Shown here: one piece after another, positions 1-5,231 of the stretch
How the letters are laid out: every line of letters begins with the position of its first letter
Position numbering within the stretch: position 1 is the stretch's first letter
NCBI GenBank assembly: GCA_002373595.1
Contig: DFKT01000046.1
Location: forward strand, 11,694 to 16,924
Direction of reading: 5' to 3'
DNA: 5,231 nucleotides
Origin: Lachnospiraceae bacterium UBA3638
GTDB lineage: Bacteria; Bacillota; Clostridia; Lachnospirales; Lachnospiraceae
Notes under the pieces: model-generated
Database searches by the model: none
Seen by the model: the letters and a program-made list of their open reading frames with translations, nothing else
Told to the model about the DNA's origin: nothing
Translations under genes and position numbers: made by a program

Positions 1-397
1 TGGGTGCGGGGCCGGGCATGGGTGCAGGTGCTTCCTGAGGTACCGTCTGAGGTACTGCGGTCGCTGCCGCTGCCACAGGAGTGCCGCACTTGACACAGAA
101 TTTAGCATTGGGCGCAAGCACATTTCCGCATTTTGCGCATATATTCTGAGGCGCCTGAGGTGCAGGTGCTGCCTGAGGTGCGGGCTCTGCTACGGGAGCT
201 GCCTCGGGTGCGGGCTGCGGCGCTGCAGGTGCTGTAACTTGCTCGGGAGCTGCCCCGGCTATGGGCTGGGGAGCTGCCTCCCCGGTCGGAACCGGCTCAA
301 AGGCATTTGCGGGCTCCGGAATAACTATCTTCGTACCGCACTTGGTACAGAATTTTGCTCCGTCTTTTAATTCGGCATTACAATTTGGACATAGCAT
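1..397 (-). CDS. Double zinc-ribbon protein, N-terminal part (runs off the window)
   Basis: Only the first 132 codons are present; the C-terminal part lies beyond position 1, so the function cannot be assigned. Two zinc ribbons of the form C-x2-C-x10-C-x2-C are visible: Cys3, Cys6, Cys17, Cys20 (begins MLCPNCNAELKDGAKFC) and Cys87, Cys90, Cys101, Cys104 (CAKCGNVLAPNAKFC). They are joined by about 65 residues rich in Ala, Pro and Gln, and a similar low-complexity stretch starts again after the second ribbon. Such ribbons are common at the N-terminus of Firmicute proteins that continue into membrane, FHA or other domains; this is family knowledge, and the partner domain here is unseen. The ATG at 397 is chosen because its frame carries the ribbons and a GGGAGGG ribosome site (407-414) lies 9 nt upstream. 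An ATG at 405 is in another frame. It has its own strong promoter downstream of htpG. Lysine is often AAA and the codons look less biased than in its neighbours. Confidence 0.85.
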   Translation of the reverse strand, partial: MLCPNCNAELKDGAKFCTKCGTKIVIPEPANAFEPVPTGEAAPQPIAGAAPEQVTAPAAPQPAPEAAPVAEPAPQAAPAPQAPQNICAKCGNVLAPNAKFCVKCGTPVAAAATAVPQTVPQEAPAPMPGPAP

Positions 398-445
398 ATA
401 AACATACCCTCCCTGAGTATTTTTGTGTTAAAAACAGCAACTTTC

Positions 446-474
446 AGTATAACTATAAAACGCGCCAAAGTCAA
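446..474 (-). promoter_or_regulatory. Sigma-A-type promoter of the zinc-ribbon gene
   Basis: On the minus strand a -35 box TTGACT (469-474) is followed by exactly 17 bp and a -10 box TATACT (446-451). Each box matches the consensus at five of six positions. Transcription would start near 439, giving a leader of about 40 nt that carries the GGGAGGG ribosome site. The spacer contains one arm of a 12-bp inverted repeat, and the -35 box lies in its loop. A small palindrome, AACAG-A-CTGTT (478-488), sits just upstream of the -35. Both could be operators, but no known regulator site is recognised. Confidence 0.8.
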
Positions 475-501
475 GAAAACAGACTGTTCGCGCGTTTTAT
501 A
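454..501 (-). terminator. 12-bp inverted repeat, possible htpG terminator overlapping the next promoter
   Basis: The arms TATAAAACGCGC (454-465) and GCGCGTTTTATA (490-501) are perfect complements around a 24-nt loop. In the loop AGTC (469-472) and GACT (482-485) can add four pairs. Read on the minus strand the hairpin begins 31 nt after the htpG stop codon, and its 3' arm runs into TTTTATAGTTAT. That is terminator-like, with the A and U tracts forming the outer stem. Only five pairs are GC and the loop is long, so termination may be weak. The alternative is an operator, because the repeat covers the promoter of the zinc-ribbon gene. Confidence 0.45.
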
Positions 502-532
502 ACACTGGATATTTATAATTTTATCTTCTTAT

Positions 533-2629
533 TTATTTTGTAAGAAGCATAAGGATGTCATTGCTCCTTGCTATGAACTTTGCCATATCATCCGGTGAAA
601 GGGGTGACTGCTGAACCTTTGCCAGATCATAGAGCTGCTCGCATATCATCTCGGTATTCTTGCCGTCCTTATTATCGACAATGTACTGAACAAGAGGATG
701 TGACGCGTTGAGAACCAGCGTCTCTCCCTCGCTTCCGAAGTCTCCCAATCCAAGCCCCTGTGATGCGTACATCTTCATCATATCCTGCATTCTGCGGGTC
801 TCCTCGGAGAGAGTCAGCATCGAAGCCACTTTCTTATTCTTGAGCTTCTCAACCTTGATCTCAATCTTCTCTTTCTTGATGGCCTTCTTCATAATGCCGG
901 CTATGGTCTTTGCCTGCTCCTCAAATTCCTCCTGTTCTTTCTTGGAGGTCTTGGTCTTCATGGCATCGGTCACATCCGCATCTATACGAAGGAACTTAAC
1001 TCCCTCATTCTTGGATTCGAGCTGCTGGATGAAGGGCTGGTCAATATTGTGTGTAAGGACGACAGCGTCCATTTTGGCCTTCTTGAACATGGCGATATAC
1101 TGGCTCTGCTGCTGTTCGTCGGTGACGTAGTAGATCGTCTTTTCCTTCTTCTCCCCGTCTTTGGTAGTTTCGTCAGTGTCCGCCTTATCACCCTCAGATA
1201 CAACCTCTGCCTCTACTTTGTTGCCGTTTTCGTCCGTAGCGGAAGCTTCCTCATCGTTGTCTATGGGCTTAACCTCAAGGCACTCGGGCAAAGTAAGATA
1301 CTTGCCGTCGATATTCTTGAAGAGGATATAGTCATTCATCTTCTCGCAGAATTTGTCATCGCGCAGGCAGCCGTACTTGATGAAGGGTGCTATATCATCC
1401 CAATACTTCTCATACTCTTCCTTCTCGGTCTTGCACATACCGGAAAGCTTGTCTGCTACCTTCTTGGTGATATATTCGGAGATCTTGGTAACAAATCCAT
1501 CGTTCTGCAGCGCACTTCTCGAGACATTGAGAGGCAGATCCGGGCAGTCGATAACTCCCTTTAACAGGAGCAGGAACTCCGGGATGACCTCTTTTATATT
1601 ATCTGCAATGAATACCTGATTGTTATACAGCTTGATGGTGCCCTCGATCGACTCGTACTCCATATTGATCTTGGGGAAGTAAAGGATTCCCTTCAGGTTG
1701 AAAGGATAGTCCATGTTGAGGTGTATCCAGAAAAGAGGCTCCTTATAATCCCTGAATACCTTGCGATAGAAAGAGATATAATCGTCCCTGGAGCACTCTG
1801 AAGGAGATTTCGTCCAAAGAGGATGAGTCTCGTTGATGAGTTCCGGACGCTTCCTGATCTTAAGACGCTCGGTGCCCTTAGTCTCGGTGGTACCGTCCTC
1901 CTTGGTCTCGGTTGTGGGATGGATCTCCTCTATAATGACATCGTCCTCTCTCTTATCCGCGAGGTCGATAGTCTGGGTCTCGTCGGTGTCCTTCTTTGTA
2001 AGGTAGATCTCGGTGGGCATGAATGAGCAATATTTGTCCAAAACTTCCTTTGCCCTGTACTCGTTGCAGAACTCAAGACAGTCCTCGTTCACAAAAAGGG
2101 TGATCGTCGTTCCGACCTCAGCCTTCTCCCCCTTCTCCATGGTAAATTCGGTTCCGCCGTTGCACTCCCAGTGTACCGGTTCGGCATCTTTTTTGTATGA
2201 CAAAGAGTCAATATGCACCTCATCGGCTATCATGAAGGCAGAGTAGAAACCGAGTCCAAAGTGGCCAATTATCTGGTCTGCGTTGCTCTTGTCCTTATAC
2301 TTTTCGATGAAATCGGTGGCACCCGAAAACGCGATCCTGTTGATGTATTCCTCAACCTCGTCAGCAGTCATTCCGAGACCGTTATCTGTGATGGAAATCG
2401 TTTTTGACGTAGGGTCAACAACAACATCTATCCTTCCTTTGTACCCTTCAGGGAGCTGATACTCTCCCATCATGTCCAATTTGCCGAGTTTGGTCACAGC
2501 ATCGCATCCGTTCGAGACGAGCTCGCGGTAAAAGATGTCATGATCCGAGTAAAGCCACTTTTTGATTATCGGGAATATGTTGTCGCTGTCGATCGACAGG
2601 CTCCCGCTTCTCTTGATATCGTCTGCCAT
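533..2629 (-). CDS. htpG: HtpG, Hsp90-family ATP-dependent molecular chaperone
   Basis: A cytosolic dimeric chaperone of the Hsp90/GHKL ATPase family that remodels client proteins. The ATP pocket shows E36-x3-N40-x2-D43-A, D82-N-G-L-G-M and the lid motif GHFGLGFYSAF (122-132). The middle domain follows from about 265 (HPLWTKSPSE) and carries the catalytic arginine, R371, in LPLNVSRSALQ, with Q375 conserved; the Glu often found after this Arg is Ser. The C-terminal dimerisation part (about 545-698) contains the amphipathic segment SEETRRMQDMMKMYASQGLG. At 698 aa it exceeds E. coli HtpG (624 aa). The extra length is mainly a charged linker between N and middle domains (about 227-258) and an acidic insert (about 456-497, rich in Asp, Glu, Thr). 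The start is set by AAGGAGG (2635-2641), 5 nt before the ATG. The gene has its own promoter with a CIRCE operator and is probably monocistronic. The family call is certain; linker roles are unknown. Confidence 0.98.
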   Translation of the reverse strand: MADDIKRSGSLSIDSDNIFPIIKKWLYSDHDIFYRELVSNGCDAVTKLGKLDMMGEYQLPEGYKGRIDVVVDPTSKTISITDNGLGMTADEVEEYINRIAFSGATDFIEKYKDKSNADQIIGHFGLGFYSAFMIADEVHIDSLSYKKDAEPVHWECNGGTEFTMEKGEKAEVGTTITLFVNEDCLEFCNEYRAKEVLDKYCSFMPTEIYLTKKDTDETQTIDLADKREDDVIIEEIHPTTETKEDGTTETKGTERLKIRKRPELINETHPLWTKSPSECSRDDYISFYRKVFRDYKEPLFWIHLNMDYPFNLKGILYFPKINMEYESIEGTIKLYNNQVFIADNIKEVIPEFLLLLKGVIDCPDLPLNVSRSALQNDGFVTKISEYITKKVADKLSGMCKTEKEEYEKYWDDIAPFIKYGCLRDDKFCEKMNDYILFKNIDGKYLTLPECLEVKPIDNDEEASATDENGNKVEAEVVSEGDKADTDETTKDGEKKEKTIYYVTDEQQQSQYIAMFKKAKMDAVVLTHNIDQPFIQQLESKNEGVKFLRIDADVTDAMKTKTSKKEQEEFEEQAKTIAGIMKKAIKKEKIEIKVEKLKNKKVASMLTLSEETRRMQDMMKMYASQGLGLGDFGSEGETLVLNASHPLVQYIVDNKDGKNTEMICEQLYDLAKVQQSPLSPDDMAKFIARSNDILMLLTK

Positions 2630-2643
2630 AATGTCCTCCTTGT

Positions 2644-2720
2644 TCCGCTTTCATCAGGGTGCCGATCGGCTGCCCCAAGCGGATCCTCTATTATTTATGC
2701 GGATAGATGATCACCCGCTT
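2644..2720 (-). other. htpG mRNA leader with competing stem pairings
   Basis: The htpG leader is about 100 nt if transcription starts near 2730. On the minus strand TCCGCTT (2683-2677) can pair with AAGCGGA (2650-2644), three bases before the AGGAGG ribosome site. This encloses a GC-rich inner hairpin made of GGGG/CCCT and the palindrome GCCGATCGGC (2670-2661). The CCGCTT part can instead pair with AAGCGG at 2720-2715, so the two stems exclude each other. No known riboswitch or RNA thermometer class (ROSE, fourU) is matched, and the ribosome site itself is not visibly sequestered. The complementarity is seen directly; any regulatory role is inference. Confidence 0.3.
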
Positions 2721-2736
2721 TATTCGTACAAAGAAT

Positions 2737-2765
2737 AGTTTAAGACTGCCGAAGCAATAAGTCAA
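2737..2765 (-). promoter_or_regulatory. Sigma-A-type promoter of htpG
   Basis: On the minus strand TTGACT (2760-2765) is followed by 17 bp and TAAACT (2737-2742). The -35 is near consensus (5/6) and the -10 is weaker (4/6). The start point would be near 2730, about 100 nt upstream of the htpG ATG. It lies 7 bp downstream of the CIRCE operator and upstream of the leader stem-loops. TATTCT, five bases further on, is an alternative -10 but has only a poor -35 partner. The location between the upstream terminator and htpG fits a separate transcription unit. Confidence 0.7.
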
Positions 2766-2772
2766 GGAAAAA

Positions 2773-2799
2773 TTAGCACTCATCCAAAAAGAGTGCTAG
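2773..2799 (-). promoter_or_regulatory. CIRCE element, HrcA operator of htpG
   Basis: The plus strand reads TTAGCACTC, nine bases, then GAGTGCTAG. This matches the CIRCE consensus TTAGCACTC-N9-GAGTGCTAA at 17 of 18 positions; only the outermost base of one arm differs. CIRCE is bound by the heat-shock repressor HrcA, whose activity is maintained by GroEL, and usually controls hrcA-grpE-dnaK and groES-groEL. Here the only gene downstream is htpG, so HrcA control of the chaperone is the natural reading. The element sits just upstream of the -35 box, roughly -43 to -69 from the inferred start, instead of over or after the start point as is usual. Confidence 0.93.
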
Positions 2800-2820
2800 C
2801 AAAACTTTTTAATCATTCCC

Positions 2821-2859
2821 GGATAATAAAACGCCCCCGCTTGATCTAAGCAGGGGCGT
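2821..2859 (-). terminator. Rho-independent terminator of the coiled-coil surface protein gene
   Basis: ACGCCCC (2831-2837) pairs with GGGGCGT (2853-2859). After one C/A mismatch the stem continues with GCTT pairing to AAGC plus a G-T wobble, closing on a three-base loop. On the minus strand the GC-rich stem is followed by TTTTATTAT, the expected U-tract. It begins 30 nt after the stop codon at 2890. The T-tract on the plus-strand side is poor, so it should act mainly on minus-strand transcription, insulating htpG from the upstream gene. Confidence 0.9.
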
Positions 2860-2889
2860 CATCGTTTCTTATTGGTTCGCTATCAGTTA

Positions 2890-5043
2890 TTACCTGGTAA
2901 CCTTAGCTTCCTTCTTGTTCTCATTATACCTGTAGATGATGTAGGAGATGATGAGGATAAGGAGGATGAGGAGCAGGATCCACCAGAGTGAGATGCTCTT
3001 CTGTACGCTCTCTTCTGCGGGGATGGTTGCTGCCTTTGCGGAGTCTTCATCCTCGATGAAGGTCTGCTCGTCGTTGCCGCTATTGTCATCCTTTACTTCG
3101 GGAGTAGCTGCCTTTGCAGTGTCATTGTCCTCGATAACAGTCTGGTTATCATCTACGGGCTGCTGAACTGCGGGCTGCTGAGCCTGTCCCTGTCCCTGTG
3201 CGGGAGCTGCGGGCTGACCTGCTGCAGGCTGTCCTGCTACAGGAGTGGTATCGGTAGTAGTAGTATCGTCATCATCATCGGAAGAAGTGGTGGTAGCGAA
3301 TCTGGAAAGATCGATTGCTGCTACAGCCTTTCTGGCCTCTTCAACCTTTGCCTCAAGTACTGCCTTATCCTGGGTAGCCTGAGCAAGATCCTTCTTAGCA
3401 TCCTCAAGTCTCTTGGTGAGGGTTGCGATGTCTCCGTCAACCTTCTTAAGTTCTTCGAGCTTCTTGTTAAGGTCCTCTACATCCTTAAGAGCTGCAGCAA
3501 CCTTGTCCTGAGCTGCCTTGTAGTCGTCTAAGGTGGTCTGGAGCTCGCCTACTGCGACGAGTGCCTGCTGGAGCTTGGAGTAGTCATCAAAGTTGCAGGA
3601 GTCTGCATCTCTGGTAGCGGTCCACTGGCCGTTCTCGTTCTTCTCGATCTTAGCTACATAGATGGGTCCGTTCTGAAGATCGGTCTCATCGCCGTACTTG
3701 GAAGCCTTGAAGATGTAATTGTATCTCTCAACGGTGGGCTCGGTCTCGCCGGGCTTTACGTAGCTTACCATGATGTAGTGGCATCTTCCGGAATCCTTGC
3801 TCTGATAGTTGAAGTACATATCCTCGGTTCCGTCTATGGTTACTCTCTCGTTATGCTTCTTGTCAACTGACTCTCCAAGAGTGGTATCCGTTGCAGCCTG
3901 CTTCACGGTCTTGGTCTCGTCGCTCGCATATCCGATCCGGATATTGGTAGCGCCCTCGGAAAGGAGCTTGAGGTTTACGATCTCACCAAGGAGGTCTCTT
4001 CCTGCAACAAGGGTGTTACTGTTCGAGCCAAGCTTAGCGCTGGGATCTTCATCCTTGCCATTTTCAGCTGCCTTTGCTGCACTTGCTTCAATATCAAGCT
4101 TGTGACGTCCGTTCTCATCGAGCTCGGTCTCATATACTGCAGAATTGATGGCACCGTCTCTGTAGAAGTGAACCATGAAGTTGTAATATCTTCTGCTGAG
4201 ATCTTCAAGAGCTGCCTTGTTATCGCTGAGTGCGGTAACTCTCTCATCGAGCTCGTCAGCCTTTGCCTGAGCGGATCTTACAGCTGCTTCTGCTTCTTTT
4301 GCATCAAGAACACCATTCTCGATATCCTTATTGATCTGTCCGACTTTGATGATTGCTCTCTCAAGCTCATCCTGCTTCTCGGTAAGAGCCTTGTCAGCTG
4401 CCTTAACTGCCTTGTCTGCAAGATCGCAAGCTGCGTCTGCGCTGATAAGGTCTGTCTCTGCTACCTTGAGCTCGGACTCTGCATTCGTCTTTGCTGCTCT
4501 TGCTGCTGCCTCGTCATCGGAGGTATTTGCAACCTTTGCATTGTCTATTGCCTTTCCGGCATTATCGTAACTCTCGCTACCGTCAACGTAGAAGATACCG
4601 ATCTGCTTGTCTGCTTCGTCAAGGTTCTTGATAACTCCGTCAAGAGTCTGAACATCGGAATCTTTGAGAGCGGTAAGTGCGGAATCAAGCTCGCCCTCTG
4701 CCTTCTCAAGGAGATCCTCTCCCTCCTGGAGATCTGCAACAACTCCTGCTGCCATCTTATCGCCTGCGAAAGCATCCTTTGCATCCTCGATGGATCCGAT
4801 GCATCCGGTAGCGTCCGTGCCGGCCTTCTCATCTGCCTCGGCACCGATCATGTCTTCTGCTACATCGATGATCGCAGCTGCCTCTGAAGGAGCCATGGTA
4901 TCTTCACTGGTCTCGCGTACTACAGCGGGGATCGCAGCATCGGGCTCTACCGCATAAGCGGTCATAGGAGCACTGAGTGCCATGAATGCGCTGAGTGCGA
5001 GTGCGATGATCTTTGTGATCTTCTTTCCGGTCATTTTTCTCAT
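2890..5043 (-). CDS. Secreted coiled-coil protein with a C-terminal membrane anchor, unknown function
   Basis: A 717-aa protein that I do not recognise as a named family. Residues 1-31 form a signal peptide: basic start (MRKMTGKKITK), hydrophobic core and a likely cut after AYA. An Ala/Asp/Glu-rich helical region follows, with clear coiled-coil character at about 175-285. A more globular part (about 283-495) holds the aromatic stretches RRYYNFMVHFY and MYFNYQ and a Trp, and looks beta-rich. A second coiled coil covers about 490-580. A stalk (583-680) contains five consecutive Asp, Thr clusters, AGQPAAGQP and Gln/Ala/Pro repeats, then two copies of an acidic motif. One transmembrane helix (WWILLLILLILIISYIIY, about 687-704) and a basic tail (KKEAKVTR) end it. 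No LPXTG motif is present. The expected topology is N-terminus outside, anchored in the membrane. Codons are strongly biased (ATC, GAG, AAG, AGA), suggesting high expression. The gene is followed by its own terminator. A cell-envelope structural, adhesion or wall-linked role is possible but unproven. Confidence 0.88.
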   Translation of the reverse strand: MRKMTGKKITKIIALALSAFMALSAPMTAYAVEPDAAIPAVVRETSEDTMAPSEAAAIIDVAEDMIGAEADEKAGTDATGCIGSIEDAKDAFAGDKMAAGVVADLQEGEDLLEKAEGELDSALTALKDSDVQTLDGVIKNLDEADKQIGIFYVDGSESYDNAGKAIDNAKVANTSDDEAAARAAKTNAESELKVAETDLISADAACDLADKAVKAADKALTEKQDELERAIIKVGQINKDIENGVLDAKEAEAAVRSAQAKADELDERVTALSDNKAALEDLSRRYYNFMVHFYRDGAINSAVYETELDENGRHKLDIEASAAKAAENGKDEDPSAKLGSNSNTLVAGRDLLGEIVNLKLLSEGATNIRIGYASDETKTVKQAATDTTLGESVDKKHNERVTIDGTEDMYFNYQSKDSGRCHYIMVSYVKPGETEPTVERYNYIFKASKYGDETDLQNGPIYVAKIEKNENGQWTATRDADSCNFDDYSKLQQALVAVGELQTTLDDYKAAQDKVAAALKDVEDLNKKLEELKKVDGDIATLTKRLEDAKKDLAQATQDKAVLEAKVEEARKAVAAIDLSRFATTTSSDDDDDTTTTDTTPVAGQPAAGQPAAPAQGQGQAQQPAVQQPVDDNQTVIEDNDTAKAATPEVKDDNSGNDEQTFIEDEDSAKAATIPAEESVQKSISLWWILLLILLILIISYIIYRYNENKKEAKVTR
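3025..3153 (-). repeat. Tandem duplication of an acidic stalk motif in the surface protein
   Basis: Two copies of about 16 residues lie in the stalk: DNQTVIEDNDTAKAAT (DNA 3103-3150) and DEQTFIEDEDSAKAAT (3025-3072), separated by a short PEVKDDNSGN spacer. The DNA copies are also alike, roughly three quarters identical by eye, which points to internal duplication. The core resembles the acidic IxDxDxPLA-type segments found before the membrane anchor of many Firmicute surface proteins, but the usual P-L is replaced by A-K. That resemblance is my recollection and not a search result. Confidence 0.75.
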
Positions 5044-5051
5044 ATTGTTTA

Positions 5052-5057
5052 CCTCTC
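5052..5057 (-). promoter_or_regulatory. Ribosome binding site that fixes the start of the surface protein
   Basis: GAGAGG lies 8 nt before the ATG at 5043. The open frame continues upstream to a GTG at 5091, but that codon has no ribosome site and would place 16 polar, basic residues before the signal peptide. The ATG gives a normal-length signal peptide starting MRKMTGKK, so it is preferred. Confidence 0.8.
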
Positions 5058-5091
5058 GTTGTTTAGATGGGGTCTTCTTAACCTCTTTCAC

Positions 5092-5231
5092 TTATAAAGA
5101 CTGAAGTGTTTTTCAAAAAGGTTCATTATTTTTATAGTTATTTTTTTAACGAAGTCCTGTATTTCCCATATGAACCTCACGATTAATATATCGACCCCCA
5201 ATGACCAAAACCTTACCCTTTTTTCAAGAAC
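5092..5231 (-). promoter_or_regulatory. A+T-rich upstream region of the surface protein gene, promoter uncertain
   Basis: No promoter with both boxes well matched was found. On the minus strand TATAAA (5131-5136) and TATAAG (5091-5096) are possible -10 boxes, but neither has a good -35 at 16-18 bp; TTGAAA stands only 14 bp before the second. Long A and T runs around 5127-5148 could act as an UP-like element. An 8-bp inverted repeat, AGGTTCAT (5119-5126) and ATGAACCT (5170-5177), flanks the first -10 candidate. No coding region was seen here. Confidence 0.3.

Noticed and set aside
355..543. A 62-codon plus-strand frame across the zinc-ribbon start and the intergenic region
   Set aside because: It overlaps the zinc-ribbon start, the promoter and the inverted repeat on the opposite strand, and the protein looks like no known family.
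1049..1564. A 171-codon plus-strand frame within htpG
   Set aside because: It is an antisense shadow of a highly conserved chaperone gene; its hydrophobic composition mirrors the charged htpG codons.
2661..2670. The palindrome GCCGATCGGC as an operator
   Set aside because: It lies inside the transcribed leader and is better explained as the tip of the leader stem-loop; no regulator with this site is recognised.
3158..3243. Repetitive Gln/Pro/Ala-coding DNA as a CRISPR-like or mobile repeat
   Set aside because: The units are short, in frame and irregular, as expected for a low-complexity protein stalk; there are no spacers of constant length.
4102..4887. A 261-codon open frame on the plus strand, rich in Cys, Leu and Ser
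   Set aside because: It lies antisense inside the surface protein gene, has no ribosome site that stands out, and its composition is what the biased codons of that gene give in the opposite strand.
5044..5091. GTG start giving a 733-residue surface protein
   Set aside because: No ribosome site precedes it and the extra residues would spoil the signal peptide; the ATG at 5043 has GAGAGG at good spacing.

Overview
The window carries three genes, all on the minus strand. In transcription order they are a secreted, membrane-anchored coiled-coil protein (2890-5043), an Hsp90-family chaperone htpG (533-2629), and the first 132 codons of a zinc-ribbon protein that leaves the window at position 1. 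The HtpG style (the N-terminal S-N-G-C-D-A variant of the ATP-binding motif), the strong AGGAGG-type ribosome sites, the sigma-A-like promoters, the CIRCE element and the surface-protein style point to a low-to-mid GC Firmicute. Clostridia, probably Lachnospiraceae-like, is the best guess, but this is recognition by eye and not a search result.

Layout by region. 1-397: start of a protein with two Cys4 zinc ribbons joined by an Ala/Pro/Gln linker. 398-532: a compact intergenic region in which a near-consensus promoter for the zinc-ribbon gene (TTGACT, 17 bp, TATACT) is embedded in a 12-bp inverted repeat that may also end htpG transcription. 533-2629: htpG, 698 codons, longer than typical bacterial HtpG because of two charged insertions. 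2630-2820: htpG control region with promoter, CIRCE operator and a leader with competing stem pairings. 2821-2859: a clear rho-independent terminator for the upstream gene. 2890-5043: an unrecognised surface protein with signal peptide, two helical/coiled-coil regions around a globular domain, a Pro/Gln/Thr/Asp-rich stalk with a duplicated acidic motif, one C-terminal transmembrane helix and a short basic tail. 5044-5231: A+T-rich upstream region without a convincing promoter.

The three genes look like separate transcription units, since each gap holds a terminator-like hairpin, a promoter, or both. Nothing shows that they act in one pathway. The firmest regulatory statement is that htpG is probably repressed by HrcA through CIRCE. 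The least explained gene, and the best candidate for undescribed biology, is the coiled-coil surface protein. I found no tRNA, rRNA, CRISPR array, insertion sequence or toxin-antitoxin pair.
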